From an uncultured Bacteroidota bacterium (lineage in GTDB: Bacteria; Bacteroidota; Bacteroidia; Chitinophagales; LD1), in NCBI GenBank assembly GCA_903919075.1, contig CAIXGR010000009.1, forward strand, positions 1 through 51,715: DNA of 51,715 nucleotides, written 5' to 3'. Below are positions 44,386-51,715 of the stretch, piece by piece. The notes beneath the pieces were generated by a model. That model did no database searches. It was not told the origin of the DNA and saw only the letters and a program-made list of their open reading frames with translations. Position numbers and translations under genes: made by a program. Every line of letters begins with the position of its first letter. The first letter of the stretch is position 1.

Positions 44386-45015
44386 ATGAAAATGCTTTTT
44401 CTATTTGTATTTCTGACAATGCTTCATCCGCAAAGCAATACCGGCAATCCTTTTCCTGCAGGGTGTTATATGAGTTTTGCCGAAATACAAACAAAAGCCC
44501 CATCGGTACAATGCAGCCTGAAAATTGATAAACGCGAAACCGATGCAAAAGTATGGTTAGGCGGCAACGACTTTCGCCTTACCTGTGCGGATAAATGTAT
44601 ATCGAATGCCAAAATTCGCAGCACCGTATGGGCGTATTCCAATGGTTCAGATTTATATATTAATTGCATGAAGCTTAAAAAAGATTCACAGCCTTCGTTT
44701 GCACAAATAATAACTTACGGAAGATACCTGGCTTTTTACCGCAACAGGCTTTCGGATAAAGTGCAGGATGCTATGATTTTGGGGGGTGTGGTAGGCGGCG
44801 CCATTGCCACAGGCGCATCTGAAAAGCCGGTTGAGCAGGATTTATTTGTTATTGATACCAAAACCGCAAAACTGTTTTGGGTAGATAGCAATTACATGAC
44901 AAAAATATTGAAGGAGAAGCCCGAGCTTTATAACGAATTTATACACAACGGCGCTAAAGCTAACGATGACGCTATTCAACTTCAATATATTAGGTTGCTT
45001 AACCAGGCGGGGTAG
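44386..45015 (+). CDS. Secreted hypothetical protein
   Basis: 209 residues with a short signal peptide (about 1-16). The mature part has FPAGCYMSFAEIQTKAPS at its start, several cysteines (likely disulfides), and a Gly-rich hydrophobic stretch ILGGVVGGAIATGAS (about 131-146) that could insert in a membrane. No named family is recognised, though the opening resembles other Bacteroidota exported proteins of unknown function. It precedes the paralogue array by 151 bases. Confidence 0.7.
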   Translation: MKMLFLFVFLTMLHPQSNTGNPFPAGCYMSFAEIQTKAPSVQCSLKIDKRETDAKVWLGGNDFRLTCADKCISNAKIRSTVWAYSNGSDLYINCMKLKKDSQPSFAQIITYGRYLAFYRNRLSDKVQDAMILGGVVGGAIATGASEKPVEQDLFVIDTKTAKLFWVDSNYMTKILKEKPELYNEFIHNGAKANDDAIQLQYIRLLNQAG

Positions 45016-45166
45016 TATATAACCCATTAACAATTAACCCCAACCGCCCCACCCGGCCCGCATTTTTTTTCCTGCCATAAATAAGGTAGATTGCATAAGC
45101 AATAGCACTATTAAAGCAACCCATAGCTTTACAGGATATACGGTTAATTCCAAAAAAATAATTTGT

Positions 45167-47011
45167 ATGAAAAAAGCAATCTACTTATGTGTTGCATTTA
45201 CTGCTCTTTTAGCTTTAGGGTTTAATGCTGCAAATGCACAAGGCGGTGTGGCTATTAACGCCGCCGGTGCCCCGCCCGATAACTCGGCTGTGTTGGATGT
45301 TAGCTCAAGCAGCAAAGGTTTGTTGATGCCGCGAATTACCACCGCCCAGCGCAATGCCATTGCCAGCCCAGCCAAAGGCCTGTTTATTTACAACACCGAT
45401 TGCGATGTAGTTAACTTTAACGCCGGCACACCCTCATCACCCAACTGGGTAACTATGAACTCAAGCAACGCATTAACCGCCGGTGTTACCATTTCGGCAA
45501 GTCCGGTAGGTGCGGTTTGTGCGGGCACCAGTGTTACCTTTACCGCTACACCGGCCAATGGCATTACATCACCCACTTACCAATGGCAGGTAAACGGCGC
45601 GAATGTTGGAACTAACAGTACCACTTACACCAATTCAAATTTAAATACGGGCGATATTGTAACCTGCATTTTATCAACCAGCCAAAACTGCGTTACCGGT
45701 TCGCCGGCTACATCCAACGCACTTGCTATAACTGTAAACCCGGCGCCATCTACACCTGGCTCAATTACAGGCAATACTACAGTTTGCGAAAACTCTACCG
45801 GTAATATTTATTCTATAAGCCCGGTTGCCGGTGCTACTTCCTATAACTGGACCGTACCCGGCGGTGCCTCTATTGCTTCGGGCGATGGCAATACTTCTAT
45901 CACCGTATCTTTCGGCACCGGTTCGGGCAATATAACTGTGGCTGCAGTTAATAGTTGCGGCACCAGTGGTGCAAGCACGCAGGCTATTACAGTAACTTTA
46001 ATTCCATCAACCCCCGGTACCATTTCAGGCAATAGCGGTGTGTGCCCTAATGCCACCGGGCAGGTTTATACTATTAATGCAGTAAGCGGGGCCACTTCTT
46101 ATAACTGGTCGTTGCCACCTGGTGCGGGTATTACGGTTAATTCAGATACTACCATCACCGTTACTTTCGGTAATAGCCCTACCGGAAATGTAGCTGTATC
46201 GGCCTCAAATAATTGTGGAACAAGTGGGCAAAGTAATTTATCTATTTCTCAACCCGGCATTTGCCCGCCTATGACATTAAGCTACACCGGTAGCATGCAA
46301 GTGTTTACAGTTCCGGCAGGTGTAACCTCATTAACTATCGAAGCCTGGGGCGCACAAGGCGGCTCAACTGCCGGCGAGAACGGTACCGGAAACTGGATTG
46401 GCGGATTAGGTGCAGATATAAAGGGAACTTTTTCGGTAACCCCCGGCCAAACTTTAAATGTTTTAGTTGGCGGTGTAGGCACCAATTTTTCAGGCGGTTC
46501 TTGCACCACCGGTGGTGGTGGCGGCTCGTGGGTGGTAAACAGCGGCTCGCTTCTATTAGTTGCCGGTGGCGGTGGCGGAGCTTTTAATTGTAATTATTAC
46601 GGTGGTGTTAATGGCGGCCCCGGCCAGGCAGGCAACAATGGTGGCAGTGGAATTTCAGCTCCGGCTGCTTCGGGCCCATATCCGGGCGGTACCGGTGGCA
46701 ATGGTGGCCAAAGTTGTTACGGCGGCGGTGGTGGTGGTTGGCTATCGAATGGCGCAAATTATTGCGGTGGAGGAACCCCGGGCCTCGCTTACCCCGGTGC
46801 TGCTACCAATGGTGGCGGATACGGCGGTGGCGGCGGTACCTATGGCGGATGTTGTGCAGGCTCGGCCGGTGGTGGTGGCTATAGTGGTGGCAGCGGCGGT
46901 ACCAGCGATGGTAGCGCAGGCGGTGGTGGTGGTTCGTACAATAATGGTACAAACCAAACTAATACAGCAGGTGTGCAAACCGGTAATGGTAAAGTTACTT
47001 TTACCTGGTAA
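45167..47011 (+). CDS. Secreted modular glycine-rich protein, array member 1
   Basis: 614 residues. Signal peptide (1-24, ending NAQ); shared N-module (25-100, GGVAINAAGAPPDNSAVLDV and LLMPRITTAQR); Ig-like domain (about 105-195, VTISASPVGAVCAGTSVTFTATP); two PKD-like domains (about 197-280 and 281-365, each with GATSYNW and NSCGTSG or NNCGTSG); and a C-terminal glycine-rich domain (about 370-614) of the type with FTVPAGVTSLTIEAWGAQGG, resembling the glycine-rich domain found in ALK-type receptors, with dense GGGGG runs and a vicinal GGCCAG. It ends GNGKVTFTW and has no T9SS type A or B sorting domain. It is probably a surface adhesin or matrix protein. First of four tandem paralogues. Confidence 0.85.
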   Translation: MKKAIYLCVAFTALLALGFNAANAQGGVAINAAGAPPDNSAVLDVSSSSKGLLMPRITTAQRNAIASPAKGLFIYNTDCDVVNFNAGTPSSPNWVTMNSSNALTAGVTISASPVGAVCAGTSVTFTATPANGITSPTYQWQVNGANVGTNSTTYTNSNLNTGDIVTCILSTSQNCVTGSPATSNALAITVNPAPSTPGSITGNTTVCENSTGNIYSISPVAGATSYNWTVPGGASIASGDGNTSITVSFGTGSGNITVAAVNSCGTSGASTQAITVTLIPSTPGTISGNSGVCPNATGQVYTINAVSGATSYNWSLPPGAGITVNSDTTITVTFGNSPTGNVAVSASNNCGTSGQSNLSISQPGICPPMTLSYTGSMQVFTVPAGVTSLTIEAWGAQGGSTAGENGTGNWIGGLGADIKGTFSVTPGQTLNVLVGGVGTNFSGGSCTTGGGGGSWVVNSGSLLLVAGGGGGAFNCNYYGGVNGGPGQAGNNGGSGISAPAASGPYPGGTGGNGGQSCYGGGGGGWLSNGANYCGGGTPGLAYPGAATNGGGYGGGGGTYGGCCAGSAGGGGYSGGSGGTSDGSAGGGGGSYNNGTNQTNTAGVQTGNGKVTFTW

Positions 47012-47022
47012 AACTTTTTATT

Positions 47023-47085
47023 GTCCCCCTTCGAAGGGGGACGGCCGGCTTTTCCGTTAGGAAAAGGTGGCCGGGGGGATGAGAG
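47023..47085 (+). repeat. Palindromic element, copy B
   Basis: Perfect 20-bp palindrome centred on TTCGAA (47023-47042), then a GGCC...CTTTTCC/GGAAAAG...GGCC hairpin (47043-47072), then GGGGGATGAGAG. It is the reverse complement of 35218-35280. It lies 12 bases after the stop of array member 1 and may act as its terminator. Confidence 0.75.
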
Positions 47086-47169
47086 TACTTTTATATAAAA
47101 GGGAAATTAGTTTTATAGTATTAACCCGGCAACTAAACAAAAAATAAAAACCCATAAACAATAACACGC

Positions 47170-48987
47170 ATGAAAAGAACACTTTACTTATTTATTGCAT
47201 GTATAACATTTTCATTTTACCCCAATTCATTCATTAACGCACAAGGCGGTGTAGCCATTAATACAGTAGGTGCAGCGCCCGATATTTCGGCTTTGTTTGA
47301 TGTTAACTCGGTAAACAAAGGGCAGCTGATGCCCCGCTTAACCACCGCCCAGCGCGATGCCATAGCCACCCCCGCCACCGGTTTAACTATTTTTAATACC
47401 GATTGTAAAGTATATAACTACAATGCCGGTACACCGGGCAGCCCGGTGTGGGCTACTATCAATGCATCAAATGTATTGTTAGCGGGTGTTTCCATAGTGG
47501 CAAGTCCGGTAGGTGCAATATGTTCAGGCGCCAGTGTTACGTTTACTGCAACACCATCTAATGGTATCAATTCGCCATCTTACCAATGGCAGGTAAACGG
47601 CGGCAATGTGGGTGCCAATGGCGCTACCTATACTACCACAAGCCTTAACAATGGCGATGTGGTAACTTGTGTTTTATCAACCGGCGAAGCCTGCGTTTCG
47701 GGTTCACCGGCTACATCTAATGCTATTACTATGGCGGTAAATATTGTTCCCAGCATTACCGGTATTACCTCAACAGGTTTTTGCAGCGGCAGCGCGGTTA
47801 CTTTAGGTGCTTCTGCCAATTTAGGAACCATCAACTGGTATGCCAACGCCACCGGTGGCTCATCGCTTTCATCGGGCGCATCGTTTACTATTTCAGGCCT
47901 TAATGCAACCACAACTTATTATGTTGATGCCACTGCTAATGGTTGCACCACGCCTTCGCGAACACCGGTAACAGCAACTTTTTATCCGAACACACCCGGG
48001 CAGCCCGGTGCTATTTCGGGCCCCCCTACGGTAAATAAAAACGATACGGCAACTTATTCGGTAAATGCAGTAAACAACGCCGCCACTTATAGCTGGACAG
48101 TAACTTCGGGCACTATCACATCAGGTCAGGGCACTACATCAATTCTTGTAACCTGGCCCGATTCATCTTCTATAGGCAGTGTATCGGTTGCGGCAACTAA
48201 CCCTTGCGGCACCAGTGCTTCGCAAAGTATAAGCATTGGCATTCAGGAATTAATTTTTGCCTACACCGGTAACATGCAAACGTTTACAGTAGGCCCAACT
48301 ATTACATCTTTAACTATTGAAGCATTCGGCGCACAAGGTGGCTCTACCACCGGCGAAAACGGCAGCGGCAACTGGACCGGTGGCTTAGGTGCCGATATTA
48401 AAGGAACATTTGCCGTAAACAACGGACAGGTAATTGATATTTTGGTTGGCGGCCAGGGCGGCTATGGTGGCTGTTCTTGCGCCAGTGGCGGTGGTGGTGG
48501 CTCATGGGCAGTAAGTGCAGGCCAACTGCTTTTAGTAGCCGGTGGCGGTGGTGGTGGCTTTAATTGCAACTACTACGGCGGCGCAAATGGCGGAAGCGGA
48601 CAGGCGGGAAATAACGGCGGCAATGGCGTTCCGGCACCAACAGCATCAGCAGGCCATGCGGGTGGCACCGGTGGTAGTGGCGGCAATGGCTGCTATGGCG
48701 GAGGTGGCGGCGGATGGTACACAGCCGGAACCGATTTTTGCGGTGGATACGGCGGGCAAGCTTATCCTGGCGCTGCAGTAAATGATGGTGGTGGTTATGG
48801 TGGTGGCGGTGGTGGTTACAGTGGCTGCTGTGGCGGCTCGGGAGGAGGTGGTGGATACAGCGGCGGCAGCAGTGGCAACTCCGACGGATGCGCCGGTGGC
48901 GGTGGTGGTTCATACAACACCGGTACCAATCAAACCAATAACGCCGGTGTGCGTACCGGTAACGGTTTGGTTATTGTTACCTGGTAA
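47170..48987 (+). CDS. Secreted modular glycine-rich protein, array member 2
   Basis: 605 residues. The signal peptide, N-module (GGVAINTVGAAPDISALFDV) and first Ig-like domain match member 1. The middle differs: an Ig_7-type domain (about 196-275, TGFCSGSAVTLGASA and TTTYYVDATANGC) replaces the first PKD-like domain, followed by one PKD-like domain (about 280-360, NAATYSWTVTSGT). The C-terminal ALK-like glycine-rich domain (about 362-605, LTIEAFGAQGG) is very close to that of member 1, including the NCNYYGG segment, with GGCSCASGG and GCCGGSGG. It ends GNGLVIVTW. No sorting domain is visible. Confidence 0.85.
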   Translation: MKRTLYLFIACITFSFYPNSFINAQGGVAINTVGAAPDISALFDVNSVNKGQLMPRLTTAQRDAIATPATGLTIFNTDCKVYNYNAGTPGSPVWATINASNVLLAGVSIVASPVGAICSGASVTFTATPSNGINSPSYQWQVNGGNVGANGATYTTTSLNNGDVVTCVLSTGEACVSGSPATSNAITMAVNIVPSITGITSTGFCSGSAVTLGASANLGTINWYANATGGSSLSSGASFTISGLNATTTYYVDATANGCTTPSRTPVTATFYPNTPGQPGAISGPPTVNKNDTATYSVNAVNNAATYSWTVTSGTITSGQGTTSILVTWPDSSSIGSVSVAATNPCGTSASQSISIGIQELIFAYTGNMQTFTVGPTITSLTIEAFGAQGGSTTGENGSGNWTGGLGADIKGTFAVNNGQVIDILVGGQGGYGGCSCASGGGGGSWAVSAGQLLLVAGGGGGGFNCNYYGGANGGSGQAGNNGGNGVPAPTASAGHAGGTGGSGGNGCYGGGGGGWYTAGTDFCGGYGGQAYPGAAVNDGGGYGGGGGGYSGCCGGSGGGGGYSGGSSGNSDGCAGGGGGSYNTGTNQTNNAGVRTGNGLVIVTW

Positions 48988-49039
48988 AAAAAACTGACAT
49001 TGTTTACTAAAAAAAGAAGAAGATCAAAAAAAATATAGC

Positions 49040-50872
49040 ATGAAAAGAACGTCTTATTTATCTTTTGCTTTAATCACACTTGCAATTTTTTCAACATATC
49101 TTGTAAACGCCCAGGGAGGCGTTGCCTTAAATGCTACCGGTGCACCACCCGATAGCTCGGCTTTGTTTGATGTTAGTTCTACCAGTAAAGGGCAGTTAAT
49201 GCCCAGGCTTACTACCGCGCAGAGAAATGCTATTAATAAGCCTGCCAACGGCCTATTTATTTTTAATACCGATTGCAACGTAATTAATTTTAATGCCGGT
49301 TCGCCTGCATCACCAAGCTGGGCAACTGTAAATTCATCAAATGCCATAATAGCCGGTGTTACTATTACTGCAAATCCGCAAGGGGCAATTTGTACAGGCA
49401 CCAGTGTTACATTCACCGCTACACCAGCAAATGGAATCAACTCGCCAACGTACCAGTGGAAAGTGAATGGAGGAAATGTTGGAACCAACAGCGCCACCTA
49501 TACTACCTCAAGTCTTAGTAATGGCGATGTGGTAATTTGCATCCTGTCTTCAAGCGAAGCCTGCGTTACCGGTTCTCCGGTTACTTCAAATACTATTACA
49601 ATGACTGTAACACCCGCACCCGCAACACCGGGCGTTATTACCGGCAACACAACAGCCTGTTCAGGCTCTACCGGAAATATTTATTCTATAAGCCCCATAC
49701 CGGGCGCTACTTCGTATAACTGGACCGTGCCCGGCGATGCAAGTATTGCCTCTGGTGCCGGTAACACTTCTATTACTATAACTTTTGGTTCAACTTCGGG
49801 CAACGTTAGTGTTGCGGCAGTAAATTCATGTGGCACCAGCTCTTCAAGTTATCAGGCGGTTACAATTATTTCAACGCCATCTACACCGGGCAATATTTCG
49901 GGCCCGTCAACTGTTTGCGCAAACGCATCGGGCCAAATTTATTCGGTAAATGCAGTAAGCGGCGCCACATCATACAACTGGACTGTGGCCTCCGGTACAT
50001 TTAATACAACATCCGATACTTCTATTTCGGTAACCTATGGTGGTAGCCCACAAGGAACAGTAGTTGTAACGGCTTCAAACACCTGCGGCACCAGTTCGGC
50101 AAGTTCTATTTCAATTTCGCAAAGCAATTTTTGTCCGCCACTTATTTACACTTCGGGCACACAAATATTTACTGCACCTGCGGGCGTTACGGCTGTTCAG
50201 TATCTTGTAGTTGGTGGTGGCGGTGGTGCTTCAGAAGGCGGTGGCGGCGCGGGTGGTTTTCTTACCGGTACACTACCGGTGGTGCCCGGTAACACTTACA
50301 CAGTTACTGTTGGCGATGGCGGAAGCGGTGGACAATATACCAGCAATGGTACTAACGGTGGCAATTCCGTATTTGCATCAATTACCGCACTTGGTGGTGG
50401 TGGTGGCAGTGCGCAAAATGTTAACGGCTTGCCCGGCGGCTCGGGTGGTGGTGGTGGTGCTGAAGGTGGTGGCTCAAGCGGTGGTGCAGGCACCGCCGGA
50501 CAAGGCAATGCAGGCGGTAACGGGCTGCCGAATCCTAATCCGTCGTACGCCGGTGGTGGCGGCGGTGGTGCGGGTGGCGCAGGAGGGGCCGCAACTGGTA
50601 GCCCTTATACAAATGGTGCCGGTGGACCTGGTTTAGCAAGCAATCTGTCCGGTTCAGTTGTTTACTATGCCGGCGGCGGTGGCGGTGGTAGCTGCTGCGG
50701 CAGCTGCTGTAACTATGGCGGCCCCGGTGGTATTGGCGGCGGCGGAGATGGCTCGGGAAGCGGCTCGGGTAATAGCGGTACACCTAACACCGGTGGCGGT
50801 GGCGGTGGGGAATATACTAACAATGGCCCCGGTGGAAACGGCGGTTCAGGAATTGTTATTTTAAGTTGGTAA
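49040..50872 (+). CDS. Secreted modular glycine-rich protein, array member 3
   Basis: 610 residues. Signal peptide, N-module (GGVALNATGAPPDSSALFDV), Ig-like domain and two PKD-like domains follow the plan of member 1. The C-terminal domain is a different glycine-rich type: it opens GTQIFTAPAGVTAVQYLVVGGGGG and GGGGAGGFLTG, as in phage tail-fibre-like glycine-rich domains, and carries an unusual SCCGSCCNYGG cluster near residue 555. It ends GGSGIVILSW. The gap to member 2 is only 52 bases, so a shared transcript is possible. The joint between conserved N-half and swapped C-half lies near residue 367. Confidence 0.85.
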   Translation: MKRTSYLSFALITLAIFSTYLVNAQGGVALNATGAPPDSSALFDVSSTSKGQLMPRLTTAQRNAINKPANGLFIFNTDCNVINFNAGSPASPSWATVNSSNAIIAGVTITANPQGAICTGTSVTFTATPANGINSPTYQWKVNGGNVGTNSATYTTSSLSNGDVVICILSSSEACVTGSPVTSNTITMTVTPAPATPGVITGNTTACSGSTGNIYSISPIPGATSYNWTVPGDASIASGAGNTSITITFGSTSGNVSVAAVNSCGTSSSSYQAVTIISTPSTPGNISGPSTVCANASGQIYSVNAVSGATSYNWTVASGTFNTTSDTSISVTYGGSPQGTVVVTASNTCGTSSASSISISQSNFCPPLIYTSGTQIFTAPAGVTAVQYLVVGGGGGASEGGGGAGGFLTGTLPVVPGNTYTVTVGDGGSGGQYTSNGTNGGNSVFASITALGGGGGSAQNVNGLPGGSGGGGGAEGGGSSGGAGTAGQGNAGGNGLPNPNPSYAGGGGGGAGGAGGAATGSPYTNGAGGPGLASNLSGSVVYYAGGGGGGSCCGSCCNYGGPGGIGGGGDGSGSGSGNSGTPNTGGGGGGEYTNNGPGGNGGSGIVILSW

Positions 50873-50932
50873 TATAATTTCAGCTACCAAGTAGGTTATT
50901 TAATTTAATAGAAATAAAATATGAATATGAAT

Positions 50933-51715
50933 ATGAAAAAGGCACTCTATTTATCACTTGCACTTGCTGCATTAGTATTTTTCCCAAACCACTTTGCAAA
51001 TGCGCAAGGCGGTGTAGGTATTAACTCCGCAGGTTCGCCGCCCGATAACTCGGCTTTGCTTGATGTTAGCGGAATTAATAAAGGGGTGCTAATACCACGC
51101 CTTAGCACCGCACAGCGCGATGCCATTCCCAGCCCCGCCAACGGCCTAACTATTTTTAATACCGATTGCAACGTTTACAATTTTAATGCAGGCACATCTT
51201 CATCGCCCAGCTGGGCAACTATAAATTCATCCAATGCTTTAGTGGCAGGCGTTACTATTTCATCGAACCCGGTGGGTGCTATTTGCACCGGTGCCAGTGT
51301 AACTTTTACGGCTACACCGGCCAACGGCATTAACTCGCCCGGCTACCAGTGGAAGGTAAACGGAAGCAACGTGGGCACCAACAGCACTACATTTACCAGC
51401 ACCGGTTTAAGCAACGGCGACGTGGTAACGTGTGTGTTAACATCAACCGCTCCGTGTATTATCGGTTCACCGGCTACATCTAATGCTATTGTAATGTTGG
51501 TGAATACCGTGCCCAGCATTACCGGTACTACCCCAACCGGTTTTTGCGGTGGCAGTGCAGTAACTTTAAATGCCTCGGCTGATTTAGGAACTATAAACTG
51601 GTATGCCAACGCTACCGGTGGCTCGCCACTTTCATCGGGCTCATCGTTTACTGTTTCGGGGCTTTCTTCAACTACTACTTATTATGTTGATGCAACTGCC
51701 AATGGCTGCACTACG
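50933..51715 (+). CDS. Secreted modular protein, array member 4 (cut by window end)
   Basis: 261 codons are visible with no stop before the window ends. Three in-frame ATGs lie at 50921, 50927 and 50933; the last gives MKKALYLSLALAALVFF, aligned with the starts of the other members. N-module (GGVGINSAGSPPDNSALLDV), Ig-like domain, then an Ig_7-type domain (TGFCGGSAVTLNASA, TTTYYVDATANGC) at the same place as in member 2. The C-terminal half is beyond the window, so its glycine-rich type is unknown. Confidence 0.85.
   Translation, partial: MKKALYLSLALAALVFFPNHFANAQGGVGINSAGSPPDNSALLDVSGINKGVLIPRLSTAQRDAIPSPANGLTIFNTDCNVYNFNAGTSSSPSWATINSSNALVAGVTISSNPVGAICTGASVTFTATPANGINSPGYQWKVNGSNVGTNSTTFTSTGLSNGDVVTCVLTSTAPCIIGSPATSNAIVMLVNTVPSITGTTPTGFCGGSAVTLNASADLGTINWYANATGGSPLSSGSSFTVSGLSSTTTYYVDATANGCTT

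Noticed and set aside
46500-47000. Glycine-codon trinucleotide tracts as a CRISPR-like or minisatellite array
   Set aside because: There is no fixed repeat-spacer period; the pattern follows the reading frame and is explained by Gly-rich coding.
48560-48913. Minus-strand ORF coding for a His/Arg-rich protein inside array member 2
   Set aside because: It is the antisense of the glycine-codon repeats (GGT/GGC) and has no start context, signal or family; similar shadows occur in members 1 and 3.

Overview
The window is a 51.7 kb stretch of a Bacteroidota chromosome, probably a free-living Chitinophagales/Sphingobacteriales-like organism. The reasons are two secreted proteins with type IX secretion (T9SS) C-terminal sorting domains, the Bacteroidota-specific arginase-like and long PurF-like families, near absence of Shine-Dalgarno sequences, and TAnnTTTG promoter elements placed close to start codons. 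No rRNA, tRNA, CRISPR array, prophage or complete insertion sequence was found. Taxonomic placement is inference.

Layout. 1-10 kb: acid phosphatase lipoprotein, K+-dependent membrane pyrophosphatase, RDD membrane protein, B12-binding radical SAM protein, YajQ, a polytopic membrane protein split by a frameshift, and YbaB. 10-21.9 kb: LpxH-like phosphoesterase, arginase-fold protein with a degraded metal site, NAPE-PLD-like hydrolase, a T9SS cargo, TatC, RpiB, then a glutamine-synthetase-like ligase, an ethanolamine-permease-like transporter and an ALDH3-type dehydrogenase that together suggest amine use by gamma-glutamylation, a lipoprotein and PdxH. 22-31 kb: a 1099-residue NHL/SprB-type T9SS cargo, a membrane-anchored protein with a HEPN-like RX4H motif behind a cluster of TGTCAAC repeats, an OmpA-family protein and a long PurF.

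31.3-41 kb: a gene-poor 0.84 kb stretch carries a long structured RNA candidate ending in a strong terminator (6S-like in outline). It is followed by a REC-PAS-PAS-histidine kinase and a minus-strand cluster of three parvulin-type periplasmic chaperones, a beta-barrel protein and a MoxR ATPase, which looks like an outer-membrane biogenesis locus. RlmD closes this part.

42-51.7 kb is accessory in character. A secreted MORN-ankyrin protein sits between a small gene and a decayed duplicate of that gene's 3' end. Then come a possible small RNA and a tandem array of at least four paralogous secreted glycine-rich proteins. These share an N-terminal module and one Ig-like domain but differ in their middle and C-terminal modules in an alternating pattern; the fourth runs off the window end. 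This shuffled array is the most striking feature. Palindromic REP-like elements are scattered between genes, two of them copies of one element in opposite orientation 11.7 kb apart.
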